DNA of 64,000 nucleotides, from positions 2,499,894-2,563,893 of the forward strand of contig CP076040.1 in NCBI GenBank assembly GCA_014529675.2, in the 5' to 3' direction. The position numbers and the translations under genes are program-made. The notes beneath the pieces were generated by a model. It searched no databases. It had not been told where the DNA came from and was given only the letters and a program-made list of their open reading frames with translations. Below, piece by piece: positions 36,984 through 45,884 of this stretch. Source of the stretch: Opitutia bacterium ISCC 52. GTDB lineage: Bacteria; Verrucomicrobiota; Verrucomicrobiia; Opitutales; UBA2995. Position 1 is the stretch's first letter; each line of letters begins with the position of its first letter.

Positions 36984-38366
36984 ATGAACAACGATAAATT
37001 TATTTCAAGACGACGTTTTCTCGGTGAGGCCAGTTGCGCCGCAGTAGGTTCAACCGCATTACTTTCAAGTCTTCTTCAGCTTCGCATGACCAGTACGGCA
37101 GCGGCGCAAGAAGCAGGAGGCGATGATGATTACAAGGCCTTGGTCTGCTTATTCCTGGCCGGAGGTAATGATTCCTTCAATATGCTCGTTCCTAATAATG
37201 ACGACGCCTACTCGGAATATAAGGCTACCAGGGATAACATAGCGATTGATCAAAGCGATCTCCTACCAATCACTACTGGCGGCCAGAATTATTCTGAATT
37301 TGGAATCCACCCGAGTATGCCGGAGTTGAAGGATCTTTACGACACCGGGGACGTTTCATTTGTATCCAACGTTGGAACTCTGGTTCAACCGACAACGAAA
37401 CAGGATTACAACAACAAGATCGCTTTGCCAAGTGGACTATTCTCGCACTCAGATCAGCAGATTCATTGGCAAACCTCAGTGCCACAAGTAAAAGGTGCCA
37501 GCCCCGGTGGTTGGGGCGGCAGAACAGCTGACCTACTCATGGCGATGAATGAAGACTCACAAGTCTCCATGAATATTTCACTAAGCGGGGTAAACATCTT
37601 CCAAACAGGAAATGAAGCCTTCGCTTATATCAGTGGCCTCAATGGTGGAACCGAGATGGTTAACTATAACCAAAAGTATTTCAAAGATGCCGTGGACGAC
37701 CTCTTGAGCCAAGAATACCACAATCTGTTTACAAGAACCTTTGCCCAAAACACTCGACGCTTCATTGACTCATCCATTGTATTCAAAGAAGCCATTGAGC
37801 CTATTGACATATCTACACCGATGCCTCCTTCGCGATTGGCCGAACGCTTTCGCATGGTCGCTCGCTCAATTGCAGCACAAGGATCATTAAATCAGAAACG
37901 CCAAACCTTCTTTGTAAGAGCTGGAGGATGGGACCACCACAGTGAAGTAAACGATGCACAAACAGTCATGCTTGCTGAAGTCAGCCAAGCGGTAAAGTAC
38001 TTCAATGACGCGCTCGAAGAAATTGGGATGAAGGACAAGGTCGTAACATTTACCGCTTCAGATTTTGGAAGAACGCTTACTTCCAATGGGGTAGGCTCAG
38101 ACCATGCCTGGGGAGGAAATCATTTTGTCATGGGAGGACCCGTCACAGGCGGTCGTATCTTTGGTCAATATCCCTCCCTTCAACTTAATAACAGTCTAAT
38201 GCTCAATCGAGCACGACTGATACCAACCACTTCAGTTGATGAGTATAGCTCCGAGCTGGCACGTTGGTTCGGCGTATCTTCCGGTGAGATGGAAACCGTG
38301 TTTCCAAACATCAAGAACTTCTACGATCCAGCGTTAATAAGTCATCCCCTTGGTTTCTTATCCTAA
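36984..38366 (+). CDS. DUF1501 family protein with Tat signal
   Basis: 460 residues. A twin-arginine type N-terminus (SRRRFLGEASCAAVGSTALL) directs folded export through Tat. The DUF1501 domain follows with KALVCLFLAGGNDSFNMLVP, FGIHPSMPELKDLYDTG, and FVRAGGWDHHSEV. Its core is sulfatase/alkaline-phosphatase-like in fold, with a late DFGRTLTSNGVGSDHAWGG motif that could bind metal. Partner of the DUF1800 gene just upstream, presumably one operon. The tatA gene at 57.8 kb is far away but would serve this signal. Confidence 0.9.
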   Translation: MNNDKFISRRRFLGEASCAAVGSTALLSSLLQLRMTSTAAAQEAGGDDDYKALVCLFLAGGNDSFNMLVPNNDDAYSEYKATRDNIAIDQSDLLPITTGGQNYSEFGIHPSMPELKDLYDTGDVSFVSNVGTLVQPTTKQDYNNKIALPSGLFSHSDQQIHWQTSVPQVKGASPGGWGGRTADLLMAMNEDSQVSMNISLSGVNIFQTGNEAFAYISGLNGGTEMVNYNQKYFKDAVDDLLSQEYHNLFTRTFAQNTRRFIDSSIVFKEAIEPIDISTPMPPSRLAERFRMVARSIAAQGSLNQKRQTFFVRAGGWDHHSEVNDAQTVMLAEVSQAVKYFNDALEEIGMKDKVVTFTASDFGRTLTSNGVGSDHAWGGNHFVMGGPVTGGRIFGQYPSLQLNNSLMLNRARLIPTTSVDEYSSELARWFGVSSGEMETVFPNIKNFYDPALISHPLGFLS

Positions 38367-38380
38367 AGGGCACAAGCCAT

Positions 38381-39775
38381 TTAATAGCTGATACTTGGAA
38401 GCCAGATCACAAGCTTTGGAAACATCATAAGCAAAGCCAAGGCGATCAGTTGGAGAATGATAAAGGGCACGGCTCCTCGATAAACATCGCCAATGGTAAT
38501 TTCCTTTGGAGCAACTCCCTTTACATAGAAAAGCGCAAATCCGACCGGTGGGGTCAGGAACGAAGTCTGGAGCGTCATGGCAAACAGGATACAAAACCAG
38601 ACCAACGAAGGACGTGCTGTCGGATCCATCCCAGCTTCAGCCACCCATGAGAAATCCATTTTAAGGATAACCATGCCCACAATAGGCAAAATAATGAGAG
38701 TAATCTCAATCCATTCGAGAAAGAACCCTAGAAGAAATACAACAAACAATATGGCCGCAATTTTCGTATAGTCTCCAACATCCCAATTCTGAACCAAGTT
38801 AGCGATCAAATCGTCTCCGCCTAATAACCGAAGCACCAATGAAAAGCAGGTAGCTCCAATAAAGATGGCAAACAAGAATCCCATGGTATGAAGAGTACCT
38901 TCAAGGGATTCTCGAATCACTTTCATATTCAACCTCTTATTCGAAGCAGCGAGCAACATAGCACCAGCAGCCCCTAACCCACTCGCTTCCGTTGGTGTGG
39001 CAAATCCGTAAAAAATACTACCCAGAACCAGGAGTATTAATGCCAAGGTCGGCACAATCGCCATAAACAAAGCACCTAAGCCTCCTTGACCTTCCTCACC
39101 TTCTTCTAGCTCCACGGCTGGAGCAACACCGGGTTTAAGCAACGAGTATCCAATAATAAAAGCGAAATAGAGGCCGGCCAACAGCATACCCGGAACCACT
39201 GCACCCAAAAACAAATCGCCAACAGAAAGCTGCAAACGATCCGCCATAATAATCAGCATAATGCTAGGAGGAATCAATATCCCTAAAGTGCCTGCACCAC
39301 AAACAGTACCTACCGCTAAGGCTTTTTGATATTTCGCCCTCATCATAACCGGAAGCGAAACCATTCCCAATAAAACGACGCTGGCTCCTATAATTCCAGT
39401 TGAGGCTGCCAAAAGCACTCCAATCAAAGTCACGCTGAGTGCTAGTCCTCCTGGAAACCGCCGACTCATATAGCCTAATGAGTGCATTAATTTTTCAGCC
39501 AACCCAGATTTACCGAGGAAATTTCCCATTAAGATAAACATGGGAAGAGCAACTAGTGCCCAATTCCCCATGACACCATAAATCCGATTCACCACCAATG
39601 AAAACACATTGAAATCAATTCCAGAAAAGGTCCCGAAGGTCTGATCTGAAAATACTGCGATCGCAGTGGTGATAACCGACGCTCCACCAAGAGAAAAACC
39701 AACTGGAACTCCCAAAAGAAGGAATCCCAAAAAAAGAAAGCAAAGAATGATTAGGAGAATATTTTCAATCCCCAT
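38381..39775 (-). CDS. dctM: TRAP transporter large permease DctM
   Basis: 464 residues with about 12 hydrophobic segments. Family features are the N-terminal LFLGFLLLGVPVGFSLGGAS, the GTFSGIDFNVFSLVVNRIYG loop, and the conserved GIIGASVVLLGMVSLPVMM and AGTLGILIPPSIMLIIMAD segments. It is the Na+-driven transport channel of a tripartite ATP-independent periplasmic transporter for an organic acid. It overlaps the small subunit gene by 11 bases upstream. Last gene of the operon; convergent with the DUF1501 gene, 14 bases away. Confidence 0.95.
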   Translation of the reverse strand: MGIENILLIILCFLFLGFLLLGVPVGFSLGGASVITTAIAVFSDQTFGTFSGIDFNVFSLVVNRIYGVMGNWALVALPMFILMGNFLGKSGLAEKLMHSLGYMSRRFPGGLALSVTLIGVLLAASTGIIGASVVLLGMVSLPVMMRAKYQKALAVGTVCGAGTLGILIPPSIMLIIMADRLQLSVGDLFLGAVVPGMLLAGLYFAFIIGYSLLKPGVAPAVELEEGEEGQGGLGALFMAIVPTLALILLVLGSIFYGFATPTEASGLGAAGAMLLAASNKRLNMKVIRESLEGTLHTMGFLFAIFIGATCFSLVLRLLGGDDLIANLVQNWDVGDYTKIAAILFVVFLLGFFLEWIEITLIILPIVGMVILKMDFSWVAEAGMDPTARPSLVWFCILFAMTLQTSFLTPPVGFALFYVKGVAPKEITIGDVYRGAVPFIILQLIALALLMMFPKLVIWLPSISY

Positions 39776-40283
39776 GAATGATCTCCGTTTCTTCCAAAAG
39801 TTCAGGTTTTGACCAAATCAAAATCGCTCTCAAAATTGCGGTCACCATAAGAAGTACGCTAGCAATTGGAATAAATGCCTTCACAATCCAACGATACGGC
39901 ATACCTCCCGGATCCGGACTTCCTTCCATTATGGAAAAGGATTTGATGGCAAAATCCCACCCATACACAAGCGTAACAATATAAAGAGGAATCAGAGCAA
40001 TGATGATCCAAACTGTTTCCAATACTTGCTTTGTTCGTACCCCAAAACGACGATGCAGGACATCGACGCGAACATGCCCATTTCCAGTCATGGTATAAGA
40101 GAGAGCAACCATAGAAGAAATTCCATACAGGTACCACTGAAGTTCCTCCATCCAGGTTATAGAACTACTGATTGCGTTCAGCCCAACCTGAAGAACTATG
40201 GATGCGAGCAAGACCAACAATATCCATGCACTCGCACGGCCAATAGACTCCAAAATGGCTTCAATTTTTTCGATAAAGGGCAT
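39765..40283 (-). CDS. dctQ: TRAP transporter small permease DctQ
   Basis: 172 residues with four hydrophobic segments, the normal DctQ layout (ASAWILLVLLASIVLQVGLN, YLYGISSMVALSYTM, WIIIALIPLYIVTLVYGWD, and a last helix near 145). The GHVRVDVLHRRF loop between helices 2 and 3 is typical. It couples the solute-binding protein to DctM in the inner membrane. It starts 28 bases after the binding protein stop and overlaps dctM, so the three are one transcript. Confidence 0.92.
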   Translation of the reverse strand: MPFIEKIEAILESIGRASAWILLVLLASIVLQVGLNAISSSITWMEELQWYLYGISSMVALSYTMTGNGHVRVDVLHRRFGVRTKQVLETVWIIIALIPLYIVTLVYGWDFAIKSFSIMEGSPDPGGMPYRWIVKAFIPIASVLLMVTAILRAILIWSKPELLEETEIIHGD

Positions 40284-40311
40284 CGATTTTCTCTACACAC
40301 TCAGAAATGGA

Positions 40312-41385
40312 TTAACGTGTGTAAGCACGCGAACTCCACTCTTTGTATTCTGCACGAAAAGCGGATAGATCTTCCCAGACCTTCTTAAAATAAGGATCTT
40401 CTGTGACCTTCTCTCCCACAACCTCTTCCCATGCAGAGCGGAGCTGCTCAATAATTTCAGGAGGCCAAGTAACTTGGTGAACACCTCGCTCAACATTGCG
40501 CCTCATCGCGGGCCCCTGACTTCCTTCTCCCACGGCTATTCCTTTTATGATATTCGCTCGAGCAGCATTTTCAATAATGGCCTGCTGACTGGGCGCTAGC
40601 TCATTCCAGACGTCCTTGTTGATCAATAACTCGAAGGTCGTTGCCTGTTGATGCCAACCTGGAAAATAATTATACTTTGCAATCTTATAGAAACCAAGCT
40701 GCTCATCGATACTAGGCATGGCAAACTCGGTAGCATCAATAACTCCCTTTTCTAATGCCGGGTAAATTTCACCTGGAGGAAGCAAACGAACAGCTACACC
40801 AAATTTCTTCATGATATCTCCACCAAGACCAAAGAATCGCATTTTTAGCCCCTGCAGTTCATCCAAACTTTTTATTTCGTTGGCAAACCATCCGCTGGTC
40901 TCTGGAGGAATAATGCCGCATAACAATACCTTAACATTGAAGTTATGCTGGTCATACATTTCCTGATACAACTTCATCCCATTTCCGTAATAGAACCAGG
41001 ACAGATATTCAGCAGCGTCAGGCCCAAAAGGAACCGAGCAGAACAAAGGAGCCGCTGGGATTTTTCCCATCCAGAACCCAGATGACGAGTAACCTGCCTC
41101 AACCTTTCCAGATGATACGGCATCTAAAACTTCCATGGCCCCTACTAATTTATCCGGATCATACACCTTCACCTGGATACTATCGGACGCCATTTCGTTA
41201 ATGCTGTCTGCGAGCCAAATGAGTTGCTCACCAACAATGGGGGTCGATGTATTTTGAAGAGAGACCAAGCGAAGATTCCGTTTTTTGACTTGAGCTTGGC
41301 CGTCATTACCGCCGTTGCTTTGACTGTTAGAACAGCCAGAGAAACTAAGTATGAGGGGGATCAATAGAAGAGGTTTATATTTCAT
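40312..41385 (-). CDS. dctP: TRAP transporter solute-binding lipoprotein DctP
   Basis: 357 residues. The lipobox FSGC (Cys18) anchors the protein to the membrane, which is not universal for DctP. DctP features: IVGEQLIWLADSINEMASDSI, VKVYDPDKLVGAMEVLDAVS, a substrate-site region with GWFANEIKSLDELQGLKMR, and the Arg that clamps a carboxylate in this stretch (KMRFFG). The YPALEKGVIDATEFAMPS motif is also typical. Likely ligand: an organic acid or related carboxylate, not identifiable more closely. First gene of dctPQM; a leader inverted repeat lies at 41403-41432. Confidence 0.93.
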   Translation of the reverse strand: MKYKPLLLIPLILSFSGCSNSQSNGGNDGQAQVKKRNLRLVSLQNTSTPIVGEQLIWLADSINEMASDSIQVKVYDPDKLVGAMEVLDAVSSGKVEAGYSSSGFWMGKIPAAPLFCSVPFGPDAAEYLSWFYYGNGMKLYQEMYDQHNFNVKVLLCGIIPPETSGWFANEIKSLDELQGLKMRFFGLGGDIMKKFGVAVRLLPPGEIYPALEKGVIDATEFAMPSIDEQLGFYKIAKYNYFPGWHQQATTFELLINKDVWNELAPSQQAIIENAARANIIKGIAVGEGSQGPAMRRNVERGVHQVTWPPEIIEQLRSAWEEVVGEKVTEDPYFKKVWEDLSAFRAEYKEWSSRAYTR

Positions 41386-41402
41386 TGTATGGAAATGATC
41401 GA

Positions 41403-41432
41403 GCCAGCGTGGAAAGGAAATTAAACGCTGGC
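41403..41432. promoter_or_regulatory. 8-base inverted repeat upstream of dctP
   Basis: gccagcgt (41403-41410) and acgctggc (41425-41432) are exact reverse complements with 14 bases between. The repeat lies 18 bases before the dctP start, between it and the epimerase gene. It could be an operator for the TRAP operon or a weak terminator for the upstream gene; no T run follows. Confidence 0.35.
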
Positions 41433-41467
41433 AAGAAGTAACTGGTCTGACAAGTGGAAGACCGGTT

Positions 41468-42847
41468 TTAGTATTTCCCCAAGCAATGCCTGAGCGCTAA
41501 ATCCAGTTCCGGAAAATCGAATTTAAAGCCTATTTCCTCCAGTCGCTCAGGAATGGCTTTTTGCCCTGTCAGCAATGCTTCCTCAGCCATGCGGCCAATC
41601 ATTGCTTTCAGAACTATTGCGGGAACAGGCAGTAAAGCAGGACGTTTCAATACACCTCCGAGCGTCTTAGAAAATTCCGCATTTGTAACCACCTCAGGGG
41701 CAACCGTATTAAAGACTCCGTCCATTGCTTGATCGCAAATGGCTGTATCGTAGATTCTAAGAAGATCGTCCATCGCAATCCATCCCCAGAACTGGTCGCC
41801 CTTCCCTACTCGACCTCCTAAGCCTGCCGCAAACACCGGAAGTAATTTTTCCAGGGCTCCACCATTCCGATCCAACACCACTCCTGTCCTAAGAATGACC
41901 CGACGAATTCCAGCAGCTCTAAGTCCATCCGAAGCATTCTCCCAGGACTCACAAACCTCAGCCAAGAATCCCTTGCCCCTAGATGCAGACTCTGCAGTGT
42001 CTGTTTTAGTAGATCCATAAAAGCCAGTACCAGAAGCACTAATAAATACCTCAGGAGCCTTTTTTTGGCTAAGAATGTACTCAGAAAGAAATCGGGTAAC
42101 TTCAGTTCGACTTGCCCTGATAGCTTGCATCCGATTTTTCGTCCACCGACCATCTGACAAATTTTCACCTGCCAAATGGATCCATGCATCCACAGCTCCC
42201 AAATTTGGATCTATGTATCCCTTGCTTGGATCCCATTGGACGCCTCTCAAACCAAATACCTTGCTTCTTCCAGATCGACTGAGAATTGAAACACGGTGTC
42301 CTTGAACACTAAGAAAAACAGCCAATGCGGAGCCAATTAAACCATTCCCACCCGTGATCGCAACATGGAGCCTCGAAGTCTTCTTAAATCGTACAAAATG
42401 TCGCAAATCGTTTTGAGTAACGGTATGCCGATAACTGAACATCCGCTCTAATTTGTTTCGAACAGCTCGAGCTCCGAACAACCGACCTAAGGCCCCCATG
42501 GGCAGTTGGTATTTTATACTGTCATTCAATACGGTCTCATTTGCAGAAACCGGACGAAACGAGTGGACATGGTTCCAGAACTTAAAGGGGCCACTCAGCT
42601 GGCTATCGGAAAACTGCCTATTTTCAATATAATCCTGATGAACGGCTTTCCAGTTTGTTTTGAAAGGGCCCGCACCGACCCGGAGCAGTGTCGTCCCATT
42701 ATCTTCAATTCCGTCTACTTTCTCAATAATTTGAGCCCCTTCCCAGGGAGGAGTTAAGCGCTGGAGAGCAGTAGGCCTACGATGATAATCAAAGACATCA
42801 ACTACAGGTCCTGGAATGCGTGTCTCATGTGTGAACGAAGAAGCCAT
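41468..42847 (-). CDS. SRPBCC - TIGR01777 epimerase fusion
   Basis: 459 residues. The first ~150 form an SRPBCC (START-like/cyclase-dehydrase) lipid- or ligand-binding domain (SSFTHETRIPGPVVDVFDYH, LLRVGAGPFKTNWKAVH). The rest is an SDR of the YfcH/TIGR01777 type: the Rossmann motif VAITGGNGLIGSALAVFL, IHLAGENLSDGRWTKNRMQ, and FISASGTGFYGS with the Tyr. In many bacteria these are separate genes; the fusion suggests the SRPBCC part presents the substrate to the reductase/epimerase. Function of TIGR01777 is not established. It is upstream of dctP on the same strand. Confidence 0.88.
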   Translation of the reverse strand: MASSFTHETRIPGPVVDVFDYHRRPTALQRLTPPWEGAQIIEKVDGIEDNGTTLLRVGAGPFKTNWKAVHQDYIENRQFSDSQLSGPFKFWNHVHSFRPVSANETVLNDSIKYQLPMGALGRLFGARAVRNKLERMFSYRHTVTQNDLRHFVRFKKTSRLHVAITGGNGLIGSALAVFLSVQGHRVSILSRSGRSKVFGLRGVQWDPSKGYIDPNLGAVDAWIHLAGENLSDGRWTKNRMQAIRASRTEVTRFLSEYILSQKKAPEVFISASGTGFYGSTKTDTAESASRGKGFLAEVCESWENASDGLRAAGIRRVILRTGVVLDRNGGALEKLLPVFAAGLGGRVGKGDQFWGWIAMDDLLRIYDTAICDQAMDGVFNTVAPEVVTNAEFSKTLGGVLKRPALLPVPAIVLKAMIGRMAEEALLTGQKAIPERLEEIGFKFDFPELDLALRHCLGKY

Positions 42848-42940
42848 TATAAACCGGAGACCTTAAACCACCTGTGAACACATGAAAATGAAAACCCCAA
42901 CAAAACGCATTCAAAGGGCTTCAAAATTGATTTAGGGACA

Positions 42941-43888
42941 TTATCCCGCAACTTCTTCCCGAGCTTTCTCGCCGAGTGGGGTCGATATGTAGCGCTCACC
43001 AGCACTGGCGGCGATCACGACAATATTCTTCCCTTCCATTTCCGGACGCTTCCCAACTTCCATAGCAGACCATACCGTGGCACCTGATGAAATGCCCACC
43101 AACAATCCTTCCTGAAGAGAAAGTTGTCGTGCGGTATTGAAGGCGTCATCGTTAGAAACCTGAACAACATCATCGATAATATCCGTATTGCAATTAGAAG
43201 GAATAAAGCCAGCACCAATCCCCTGAATCTTGTGAGGCCCCGGCTGGCCACCAGAAATAACCGGCGATGCAGAAGGTTCTACCGCGACCGTGAATAGCTC
43301 TTTTCGGCTTTTAATAACCTCAGATACGCCAGTGATCGTACCTCCCGTTCCAACTCCGGTCACAAATGCGTCGATCTTACCCTCGGTTGCGTTCCAAATC
43401 TCCTCAGCTGTGGTCAGCCGATGGATCTCCGGATTTGCTGGATTTTCAAATTGCTGAGGCATCCATCCTTCATCACCCAAGTCTTCGAGCAACTCCTTCG
43501 CTTTCGCAATGGCGCCTCCCATTCCTTTGGGCCCTGGAGTGAGCACCAATTCTGAACCAAGCATCCGAAGCAGAACACGTCTCTCCATGGACATCGTCTC
43601 AGGCATGGTCAGTATCAGGCGGTAGCCTTTTGCAGCGGCAACAAAAGCCAAAGCAATACCGGTATTTCCTGAAGTAGGCTCCACAATAACTGAACTCTCC
43701 TTCAAATGTCCAGAATCCTCGCCCGCTTTTATCATGGAGTAGCCAATGCGGTCCTTGACGCTCGACAAGGGATTAAAGAACTCACACTTCACATATATAT
43801 TTGCCGGTATATCGGCGGCGATGCGATTGAGCTTAATGAGAGGAGTATTCCCAATGGATTGGGTTACATTTCCGACGAGTAAAGACAT
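42941..43888 (-). CDS. cysK: cysteine synthase A (O-acetylserine sulfhydrylase)
   Basis: 315 residues, the family's usual length. A PLP-dependent enzyme forming cysteine from O-acetylserine and sulfide. The PLP lysine is in [16 protein letters not shown], the substrate loop is [13 protein letters not shown], and the glycine-rich phosphate loop is [15 protein letters not shown]. The C-terminus includes [15 protein letters not shown]. Close to CysK rather than CysM by length and motifs. Stands alone between the epimerase fusion and infA; no CysE in the window. Confidence 0.96.
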   Translation of the reverse strand: MSLLVGNVTQSIGNTPLIKLNRIAADIPANIYVKCEFFNPLSSVKDRIGYSMIKAGEDSGHLKESSVIVEPTSGNTGIALAFVAAAKGYRLILTMPETMSMERRVLLRMLGSELVLTPGPKGMGGAIAKAKELLEDLGDEGWMPQQFENPANPEIHRLTTAEEIWNATEGKIDAFVTGVGTGGTITGVSEVIKSRKELFTVAVEPSASPVISGGQPGPHKIQGIGAGFIPSNCNTDIIDDVVQVSNDDAFNTARQLSLQEGLLVGISSGATVWSAMEVGKRPEMEGKNIVVIAASAGERYISTPLGEKAREEVAG

Positions 43889-43999
43889 AGTGATTTTCTG
43901 GGTGACAGTTTGAGCGTTATCTTATAAAAAAAGAAACACCTAAAGCCTTCACTCCACAAGGTGAAAACCAAAAAGCTAAACAGGAATTGAACCAGCAAG

Positions 44000-44275
44000 C
44001 TAGCGTCTACGGCGTGGGCCAAAACTTCTAATGGGCGCGTTTCGGCGAATTTGATTATTTCTCAATCGATAAACAATGCGCGCTTTATCAATATCGTAAG
44101 GGCTCATTTCCATTTTCACCATGTCGCCCGTGGTAATTTTAATGAAGTTTTTTCTCAACTTCCCAGAGATGTGCGCAAGCACTTGGTGACCGTTTGCAAG
44201 TTCAACCCGAAACATAGTTCCCGGGAGAACCGCCGCGATCTTACCTTCAACTTCAATTACTTCATCATTCGCCAT
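44000..44275 (-). CDS. infA: translation initiation factor IF-1
   Basis: 91 residues. The OB-fold of IF-1 is clear ([20 protein letters not shown], then [19 protein letters not shown] and [20 protein letters not shown]). It binds the ribosomal A site during initiation. Most IF-1 proteins end near the RIVYRLR segment at about 72 residues. Here a basic tail of about 18 residues ([19 protein letters not shown]) is added. The start codon is ATG with an upstream GGG-like site. Divergent from tadA with 116 bases between. Confidence 0.96.
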   Translation of the reverse strand: MANDEVIEVEGKIAAVLPGTMFRVELANGHQVLAHISGKLRKNFIKITTGDMVKMEMSPYDIDKARIVYRLRNNQIRRNAPIRSFGPRRRR

Positions 44276-44391
44276 AAGGGAAATTCAATATATTCCAGTT
44301 CGTTTGAGCTTGTATCTTTTTGCAAAAAAGAAGGGTGTAGGAAGCTCTATCGACACCTCCGAGTCAAGGTTTAAGAAACTAGCGAAATCAC

Positions 44392-44910
44392 GTGAAAATT
44401 AAGCAAGAAAGCCCAATTTCATGCCCATTTGAGAAGGTATACCCTTCTCAGCTCAATAGAGATGATACCTTCTTCATGCGACTCGCCTACAATGCCGCAA
44501 TCGATGCCTATAAACAGAATGAAGTTCCTGTGGGCGCCGTCATCGAATATCAAGGGGATGTCATCGCCACTTCACACAACCAGGTGGAGTTCACCCGAGA
44601 CGCCACGGCCCATGCAGAGATTCTAGCCATTACTCAAGCCACTCAGAAGGTAGAAGATTGGCGACTCAAAGACTGCACCTTATATGTGACTAAGGAACCT
44701 TGTCCGATGTGCTCAGGCGCAGTGTTTATGGCACGATTAGATCGAGTCGTATTTGGCGTACCTGATCCCAAGATGGGATTTCTGGGAGGAGCACTCGATA
44801 TTTCTAAAGTTCAATCACTCAATCACCAGATTGCAGTTAGCCGCGGCATCCTGGAGGATGAATGCAAGGCCCTCTTAACGCAGTTCTTTTCAGAAAAAAG
44901 AACCTCCTGA
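44392..44910 (+). CDS. tadA: tRNA adenosine(34) deaminase TadA
   Basis: 172 residues from a GTG start. The deaminase core begins at an internal Met (MRLAYNAAIDAYKQNEVPVG, codon at 44476). The ~28-residue N-terminal extension contains CPFEKVYPSQLNRDD, which I judge genuine though unusual in other phyla. Zinc ligands: His in HAEILAI with catalytic Glu, and Cys in PCPMCSGAVF. It deaminates A34 to inosine in tRNA-Arg(ACG). The gap to the superoxide dismutase start is about 110 bases. Confidence 0.93.
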   Translation: MKIKQESPISCPFEKVYPSQLNRDDTFFMRLAYNAAIDAYKQNEVPVGAVIEYQGDVIATSHNQVEFTRDATAHAEILAITQATQKVEDWRLKDCTLYVTKEPCPMCSGAVFMARLDRVVFGVPDPKMGFLGGALDISKVQSLNHQIAVSRGILEDECKALLTQFFSEKRTS

Positions 44911-45022
44911 GCATATGGGATTGACGACTTCAGGCATTTACTAAAGATATTTCTTTATAAAGTCCCTCCCCTTGAGGTATTTCACATCTAATCAAAATCA
45001 ACAGAAAACACTTAGTATAGTT

Positions 45023-45634
45023 ATGGCATACGAACTTCCCGATCTTGGATACGCTTATGACGCTCTCGAGCCTCATATTGACGCACGCACGATGGAAATC
45101 CATCACAGCAAACACCACCAAACTTATATCACCAATGCCAACGGTGTATTGGAAAATAACCCTGACCTCGCATCCAAATCTTCAGATGAGCTGATTTCAG
45201 ATCTCGATTCAGTTCCAGAAGCAGCTCGAACAGCGCTTCGTAACAATGCGGGTGGACACAGTAATCACTCTTTCTTTTGGAAAATCATTGCTCCAGGAGG
45301 CAGTAGTGAACCGACAGGAAATCTTGCCGCTGCTATCGACGCAGAACTCGGAGGACTCGATGCCTTCAAGGATGCATTTGCTAAAGCCGGAGCGACTCGT
45401 TTCGGAAGTGGCTGGGCATGGTTAAGCGTAAAAGACGGAAGCCTCGTGGTTCATTCTACCGCCAACCAAGACTCTCCCCTGATGGAAGGAGCCACACCGA
45501 TCATCGGTTTGGACGTATGGGAACATGCGTATTACCTCAACTACCAGAATCTCCGCCCGGCTTACATTGGCGCATTCTGGAATGTGGTTAACTGGAGCCA
45601 GGCAGAAGAGAATTTCAACGCTGCCAAGGGTTAA
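45023..45634 (+). CDS. sodA: superoxide dismutase, Fe/Mn family
   Basis: 203 residues from the ATG at 45023 ([20 protein letters not shown]), the normal N-terminus; the frame extends upstream without need. The four metal ligands are placed: His27 in MEIHHSKHH, His in [10 protein letters not shown], and Asp and His in [20 protein letters not shown] and the HSFFW/GGLDAF layout suggest a Mn-type enzyme, but Fe cannot be excluded, so sodA versus sodB is a guess. Cytosolic (no signal peptide). A strong terminator follows. Confidence 0.95.
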   Translation: MAYELPDLGYAYDALEPHIDARTMEIHHSKHHQTYITNANGVLENNPDLASKSSDELISDLDSVPEAARTALRNNAGGHSNHSFFWKIIAPGGSSEPTGNLAAAIDAELGGLDAFKDAFAKAGATRFGSGWAWLSVKDGSLVVHSTANQDSPLMEGATPIIGLDVWEHAYYLNYQNLRPAYIGAFWNVVNWSQAEENFNAAKG

Positions 45635-45657
45635 GCTGTCATCTTAAGTCAATTTCC

Positions 45658-45690
45658 AAGGCCATCCCATTCGGGGTGGCCTTTCTTTTG
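45658..45690 (+). terminator. intrinsic terminator of the superoxide dismutase gene
   Basis: An 11-base stem (aaggccatccc / ggggtggcctt, one U-G pair) with a 4-base loop is followed by ttcttttg. It starts 24 bases after the stop. One of the clearest rho-independent terminators in the window. Confidence 0.85.
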
Positions 45691-45849
45691 TAAAGGATCT
45701 GTTAAATAGAATTTTGTACTTAACACAGGCTAGAGTCTATCAACTGGAGGCATCAGGGTTGGGGAGGATTTATTGATCAGTCATAGCCCAACTTTCCTAT
45801 CAACTGACTCCCAATAATACATCCTATACTGAGTGTATAATTATAAGTG

Positions 45850-45876
45850 CGCCGGTTCGGTAACCCCAAACCGGCG
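45850..45876 (-). terminator. hairpin after the TolB-like gene
   Basis: Perfect 8-base arms cgccggtt (45850-45857) and aaccggcg (45869-45876) lie 9 bases past the stop of the minus-strand TolB-like gene. It is a likely terminator or 3' stabilising hairpin; the T-rich flank is stronger on the plus side (ttcgcgtttt). The other bases between 45691 and 45849 hold nothing recognisable. Confidence 0.5.
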
Positions 45877-45884
45877 TTCGCGTT

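Noticed and set aside
45691-45849. Possible tRNA or small RNA gene between the superoxide dismutase and TolB-like genes
   Set aside because: No T-loop (GGTTCNANNCC) or cloverleaf pairing could be found.
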